Of a DNA stretch of 64,000 nt, positions 60,955-64,000 are shown in pieces. This DNA is from Dysgonomonas sp. UBA5412 (GTDB lineage Bacteria; Bacteroidota; Bacteroidia; Bacteroidales; Dysgonomonadaceae): NCBI GenBank assembly GCA_002409595.1, contig DHNQ01000003.1, forward strand, positions 1 to 64,000, read 5' to 3'. The notes below the pieces were generated by a model. The model saw nothing but the letters and a program-made list of their open reading frames with translations, was not told the DNA's origin and did no database searches. Made by a program: the position numbers and the translations under genes. Position 1 is the first letter of the stretch, and each line of letters opens with the position of its first letter.

Positions 60955-61198
60955 AGTGCCTTTTGTTTTTGAAGGCTACCAGACATAGTGCTAATGCGGT
61001 TTTTAAAGAAAAGTATGAGGCAGGTATATAAACGCAAAAAATCCGAACTCATATTCTTCAATACAAATTCGGCTCAAACATTCGATGCAAATATATTCAA
61101 AAAGATTTTATATATGCAAATTATTTTGAATTATTTTTCATGAGCTAATATATGATTTATGTATAATTCGTCCTATAAATCATCCTATTAATATAAAA

Positions 61199-61228
61199 TA
61201 GTCTTGTAGTGTTTTGACTACAAGACTA
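61199..61228 (-). terminator. Terminator after tRNA-Ala
   Basis: TAGTCTTGTAGT, loop GTTTTG, ACTACAAGACTA: perfect 12-base stem downstream of the tRNA on the minus strand. Confidence 0.8.
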
Positions 61229-61242
61229 TTAGTTTTTATTTG

Positions 61243-61316
61243 TGGAGCACAGCGGACTCGAACCGCTCACCTCGACACTGCCAGTGTCGCGCTCTAGCCA
61301 GATGAGCTAGTGCCCC
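61243..61316 (-). tRNA. tRNA-Ala (anticodon GGC)
   Basis: 74 bases fold as a cloverleaf on the minus strand. The acceptor GGGGCAC pairs with GTGCTCC, including the G3-U70 pair that identifies alanine tRNAs. The D arm is AGCTCATCTGGCTAGAGC, the anticodon stem CGACA/TGTCG carries the loop CTGGCAG (anticodon GGC), and the T arm is AGCGGTTCGAGTCCGCT. CCA is not encoded. Confidence 0.95.
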
Positions 61317-61328
61317 TTAATACGGACG

Positions 61329-61336
61329 CAAAGATA
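61329..61336 (-). promoter_or_regulatory. -7 box of tRNA-Ala
   Basis: Minus-strand TATCTTTG, a perfect TANNTTTG, 12 bases upstream of the mature tRNA 5' end. Confidence 0.62.
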
Positions 61337-61374
61337 ATAAATTTTGTCATCCGATTAAGCTTTTTCCAAAAATG

Positions 61375-62316
61375 TTATAGGTCTACTACAAATTTTTTCA
61401 ATTCCGAATCTAATAGAGATTGAGGAACGGATGATTTTATTTCAGATATAATAATATCCAAAACGCGTTCTCTTAAAAATTCACGACGAGTAACAAGGCT
61501 TACTTCACGTACAGGAGATACTCCTTTTAATGGTCGTATATTTCTTTTTTGTTTCTCATTAAGTTCCTCAATTGCCATTTCAGGAATAATAGTAAGTCCA
61601 CTATTATTATCAACAATATTAATTAATGTATTGATACTTCCTGCCTCATAAGAAAACAATGAATGAGAACTTTTTCGTTTACGCATATTACAGATACGAA
61701 GTATTTGTCCTCTAAAGCAATGCACTTCTTCGAGAAGCCATAGCCTGTTTATATTCAAATCATCCTCATCCAATTCTTTTTTCGCATATAACGATGTTTC
61801 TCGCGGTGATACATAAGCATAAAAACGCTCATAATAAAGAGGATGTTCTGTGATTTTTTCATTTTTCAGAGGTGTAGCTAATATTGCACCGTCTAGAGCT
61901 CCATTCAGAAGCTTTTCTATCAATTGAGCAGTTGTAGTTTCTTCTATAACCAATACTATATCATAGCCATTTTGGTCATGTACTTGCATCAATTTGGGTA
62001 ACAAATAAGGGGCAATAGTAGGAATGATTCCTAGTTTAAATACACCTTGCACTATGCCTTTCTCTTCTTGTATTATTTCTTTGACCTGCTTTACTTGAGA
62101 AACAATAACACGAGCTTGATTTATAATCTGAGTACCGATCACAGTTGGCTGTACCGGTAATTGACTACGATCAAATATTTTAACACCTAATTCATCTTCT
62201 AACTTCTGAATCATCATACTTAATGTAGGCTGAGTTACAAAAGATGCTTCTGCTGCTTTAGCAAAATGGCGATGGTTATCCACTGCTATAATATACTCTA
62301 ATTGCTGTATGTTCAT
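61375..62316 (-). CDS. oxyR: OxyR, peroxide-sensing LysR-family regulator
   Basis: 313 residues. The N-terminal winged helix (1-60) reads MNIQQLEYIIAVDNHRHFAK, then AAEASFVTQPTLSMMIQKLE. The effector domain has Cys200 in EVHCFRGQ and Cys209 in LRICNMRK, the same nine-residue spacing as the redox pair Cys199-Cys208 of E. coli OxyR. This makes a peroxide sensor much more likely than a generic LysR. It follows the YggS-family gene by 17 bases and probably shares its transcript. Targets may include the rubrerythrin gene 1.3 kb upstream. Confidence 0.92.
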   Translation of the reverse strand: MNIQQLEYIIAVDNHRHFAKAAEASFVTQPTLSMMIQKLEDELGVKIFDRSQLPVQPTVIGTQIINQARVIVSQVKQVKEIIQEEKGIVQGVFKLGIIPTIAPYLLPKLMQVHDQNGYDIVLVIEETTTAQLIEKLLNGALDGAILATPLKNEKITEHPLYYERFYAYVSPRETSLYAKKELDEDDLNINRLWLLEEVHCFRGQILRICNMRKRKSSHSLFSYEAGSINTLINIVDNNSGLTIIPEMAIEELNEKQKRNIRPLKGVSPVREVSLVTRREFLRERVLDIIISEIKSSVPQSLLDSELKKFVVDL

Positions 62317-62333
62317 TGTTCTTATATTTTGTA

Positions 62334-63002
62334 TTAATATTCGTGAGGACCAAAGATAGAAGATCCTATTCTCACCATAGTCGAACCTTCTTCTATAGCT
62401 ATATTATAATCATCTGACATTCCCATAGATATTTCGCAGAAGTTTTTATCTGTTGCAAAATACTTATCTTTTAGTTCATCAAAGAATGTTTTTAAACTCT
62501 TAAATTCATTCCTGATTTGATTTTCATCTTCTATATTAGATGCCATACCCATCAATCCTCCTATATATGCCCATTTACATTCTTGCCAAGACAATTCAGA
62601 TAGAAACTTTCGACAGCTATCAAATGTGAATCCATATTTAGAATCCTCCTTTGCTATATGGATTTCCAAGAGACAACAAACCCGTTTGTTAATTGCTGAA
62701 GCTTGTTTTTCTATCTCAGACAATAATTTCCAACTGTCAACGCTGTGTATAGTATGAGTATATGGTATTATTGCTTTCACTTTATTGGTTTGCAAATGCC
62801 CTATAAAGTGCCATTCTATATCATTAGGAAGCAAGCTGTGTTTTTGACTTATTTCCTGCATTCTGCTTTCTCCAAATATACGCTGTTTTTCGTTATATGC
62901 TTCTCTGATAGCCTCTATTCCATGATACTTAGATACAGCTACTAACTTAACACCATCAGGTATGTTTTGTCTTATAGTTTGTATATTATCAGATATTGCC
63001 AT
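62334..63002 (-). CDS. yggS: YggS/PLPBP family PLP-binding protein
   Basis: 222-residue pyridoxal-phosphate homeostasis protein with an alanine-racemase-like barrel and no known catalytic activity. The PLP lysine is in KLVAVSKYH (about residue 24); FGESRMQEISQKHSLLPNDI, WHFIGHLQTNKVK and MGMSDDYNIAIEEGSTMVRI are the family signatures. It is the second gene of a three-gene unit: three bases behind the DUF4494 gene and 17 bases ahead of oxyR. Confidence 0.93.
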   Translation of the reverse strand: MAISDNIQTIRQNIPDGVKLVAVSKYHGIEAIREAYNEKQRIFGESRMQEISQKHSLLPNDIEWHFIGHLQTNKVKAIIPYTHTIHSVDSWKLLSEIEKQASAINKRVCCLLEIHIAKEDSKYGFTFDSCRKFLSELSWQECKWAYIGGLMGMASNIEDENQIRNEFKSLKTFFDELKDKYFATDKNFCEISMGMSDDYNIAIEEGSTMVRIGSSIFGPHEY

Positions 63003-63005
63003 TTT

Positions 63006-63461
63006 TTATGCTAGAATAACTTTCTTCTTTTGATCTTCTGAATATGGGAATACATCCATAATGGTTGTTTCAGCCAACGATGCTATTACATAGTCGGCCA
63101 ATGTTCCTTCCATTCCTTTTTCTACAATCTTCAAAGCTTCCTTAATATCCGAAGCTTGTGCCAGCATATTCGCAGCAGTCTTTTTTTCAGTTCCACTTTT
63201 TTCATCTAAAGTGACGAACAATACTTTAGCCTTGAAAAAACGGTCGCCATTATCGTTAAAAAATAATTCGGATAATTTGGCTCTTTTAATATCGGTAATA
63301 GTAAACTCGCCGGTAATATATGGTTTTATTTCTTCTATTATACGAGCTTCAGCTTCGGTGAAAGAAAGGGCATCAACAAGATAAGGTTCTGTTACTTTTT
63401 TTTGCATGCCATTTTCAAGCATCTTTTCGTAACTAACTTTACATTCAAACCAATTATGCAT
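63006..63461 (-). CDS. DUF4494 family protein
   Basis: 151-residue cytoplasmic protein of the Bacteroidetes-specific DUF4494 family. It begins MHNWFECKVSYEKMLENGMQ, followed by TEPYLVDALSFTEAEARIIE and a C-terminal IMDVFPYSED motif. Function is unknown. It leads the operon with the YggS-family gene and oxyR and has a perfect -7 box about 45 bases upstream. Confidence 0.85.
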   Translation of the reverse strand: MHNWFECKVSYEKMLENGMQKKVTEPYLVDALSFTEAEARIIEEIKPYITGEFTITDIKRAKLSELFFNDNGDRFFKAKVLFVTLDEKSGTEKKTAANMLAQASDIKEALKIVEKGMEGTLADYVIASLAETTIMDVFPYSEDQKKKVILA

Positions 63462-63505
63462 ATTTTAAAATTCTTCTTATTATTAATATCTATAATTTAC
63501 GGATA

Positions 63506-63513
63506 CAAATTTA
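63506..63513 (-). promoter_or_regulatory. -7 box of the DUF4494-yggS-oxyR unit
   Basis: Minus-strand TAAATTTG, a perfect TANNTTTG. Confidence 0.55.
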
Positions 63514-63582
63514 ACGAATTTAATTTATAATATCTATTGATTGATAAAAGTTCCCTATATAATCTAAAACATATTATTTATA

Positions 63583-63620
63583 AAAAAAGAAAAGCCATTA
63601 TTTAATGGCTTTTCTTTTTT
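63583..63620 (-). terminator. Terminator after the rubrerythrin gene
   Basis: An 18-base near-perfect stem around AAAAGCCATTA and TAATGGCTTTT with flanking A/T runs. Confidence 0.85.
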
Positions 63621-63650
63621 TATAATAACTTCTTGTATCAGTTTATGATA

Positions 63651-64000
63651 TTAGAAGTTCCATTTTAATGGTTCGAAGAAAGCTTGTGGATGTAGACATG
63701 CAGGACAAGTTTTAGGAGCCATTTTACTCTTAATAACGAATCCACAATTGCGACATTGCCAATCAATAGCTTCTTCACGAGAGAATACACTGTTGCTTTC
63801 TACACGAGCAAGGAGCGCTTTGTAACGATCTTCGTGCATGTTTTCTACTTTAGCTACCATACGATACATTACTGCAACTTCTTTAAAGCCTTCCTTCTCT
63901 GCTATGTCAGCAAAAGCAGGATAGTCGATAGCCCATTCTTCATGTTCTCCAGCTGCAGCCTCGATAAGGTTTTCAGCAGTAGTGCCAATCTTTCCGGCAG
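63651..64000 (-). CDS. rbr: Rubrerythrin, N-terminus beyond right edge
   Basis: The visible C-terminal 115 residues belong to a cytoplasmic non-heme iron protein that reduces hydrogen peroxide, important in anaerobes. The end of the four-helix di-iron domain is seen in ENLIEAAAGEHEEWAIDYPA and YRMVAKVENMHEDRYKALLA (Glu/His iron ligands). The C-terminal rubredoxin-like iron site is WQCRNCGFVI and KTCPACLHPQAFFEPL (two CxxC pairs). The frame is open to the window edge. It lies next to the oxyR unit, on the same strand. Confidence 0.93.
   Translation of the reverse strand, partial: AGKIGTTAENLIEAAAGEHEEWAIDYPAFADIAEKEGFKEVAVMYRMVAKVENMHEDRYKALLARVESNSVFSREEAIDWQCRNCGFVIKSKMAPKTCPACLHPQAFFEPLKWNF

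Overview
The window looks like the chromosome of an AT-rich Bacteroidales bacterium. A Dysgonomonas-like genome is my best guess, but that is an inference. The evidence is three SusC/SusD loci or remnants and TonB receptors with N-terminal carboxypeptidase-like domains, Bacteroidetes-type promoters (TTTG / TANNTTTG), a histone H1-like small protein, a DUF4494 gene and an OxyR of the Bacteroides type. Gene density is normal up to about 54 kb. Between 54.6 and 61 kb lies a patch of broken genes and mobile-element debris.

Layout. 1-4.1 kb: a TetR regulator, an outer-membrane phospholipase A and a ketoacyl-ACP synthase III on the minus strand, then an RNase H and an ECF-type sigma factor. 4.4-7.8 kb: htpG and a CNNM/CorC membrane protein. 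7.9-13.3 kb: a SusC/SusD pair with no enzymes beside it, preceded by two copies of a TGTGTGCG palindrome. 13.4-14.4 kb: a second TetR with an SMR exporter, carrying two matching operators. 14.5-24.9 kb: housekeeping and accessory genes (class I aldolase, an unusual PEPCK/HPr-kinase-like P-loop protein, GH3 beta-glycosidase, Na+/H+ antiporter, hydrolase, MFS efflux, aldo-keto reductase).

25.0-41.5 kb is a beta-mannan utilisation locus. It runs AraC regulator, SusC, broken SusD, surface glycan-binding lipoprotein, GH26 mannanase, GH43 with an F5/8C domain, GH26-CBM35 lipoprotein, GH5 remnant, GH130 mannosylglucose phosphorylase, GPH symporter, AGE-type 2-epimerase and a sialidase-fold protein. 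The logic is that of the known Bacteroides fragilis mannan pathway: surface mannanases release mannobiose, the epimerase makes mannosyl-glucose, and the GH130 enzyme phosphorolyses it to mannose-1-phosphate and glucose. Both the SusD and the GH5 gene carry large internal deletions.

42.1-46.8 kb is a probable metal-uptake locus: a TonB receptor, two histidine-rich DUF4625-type lipoproteins and a Fur-family regulator. 47.0-51.5 kb is an osmoprotectant operon (porin plus ProV-ProW-ProX) with a long structured 5' leader. 51.5-54.5 kb holds a zinc metallopeptidase, the histone-like protein, a glycosyltransferase and a small conserved protein. 54.6-61 kb holds frameshifted or truncated genes (GNAT, two LytTR regulators, an integrase C-terminus, an Rhs-like fragment fused end-on to a truncated beta clamp). 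61.2-64 kb returns to intact genes: tRNA-Ala(GGC), oxyR, a YggS-family gene, a DUF4494 gene and a rubrerythrin running off the right edge.

No CRISPR array, rRNA or intact insertion sequence was seen.
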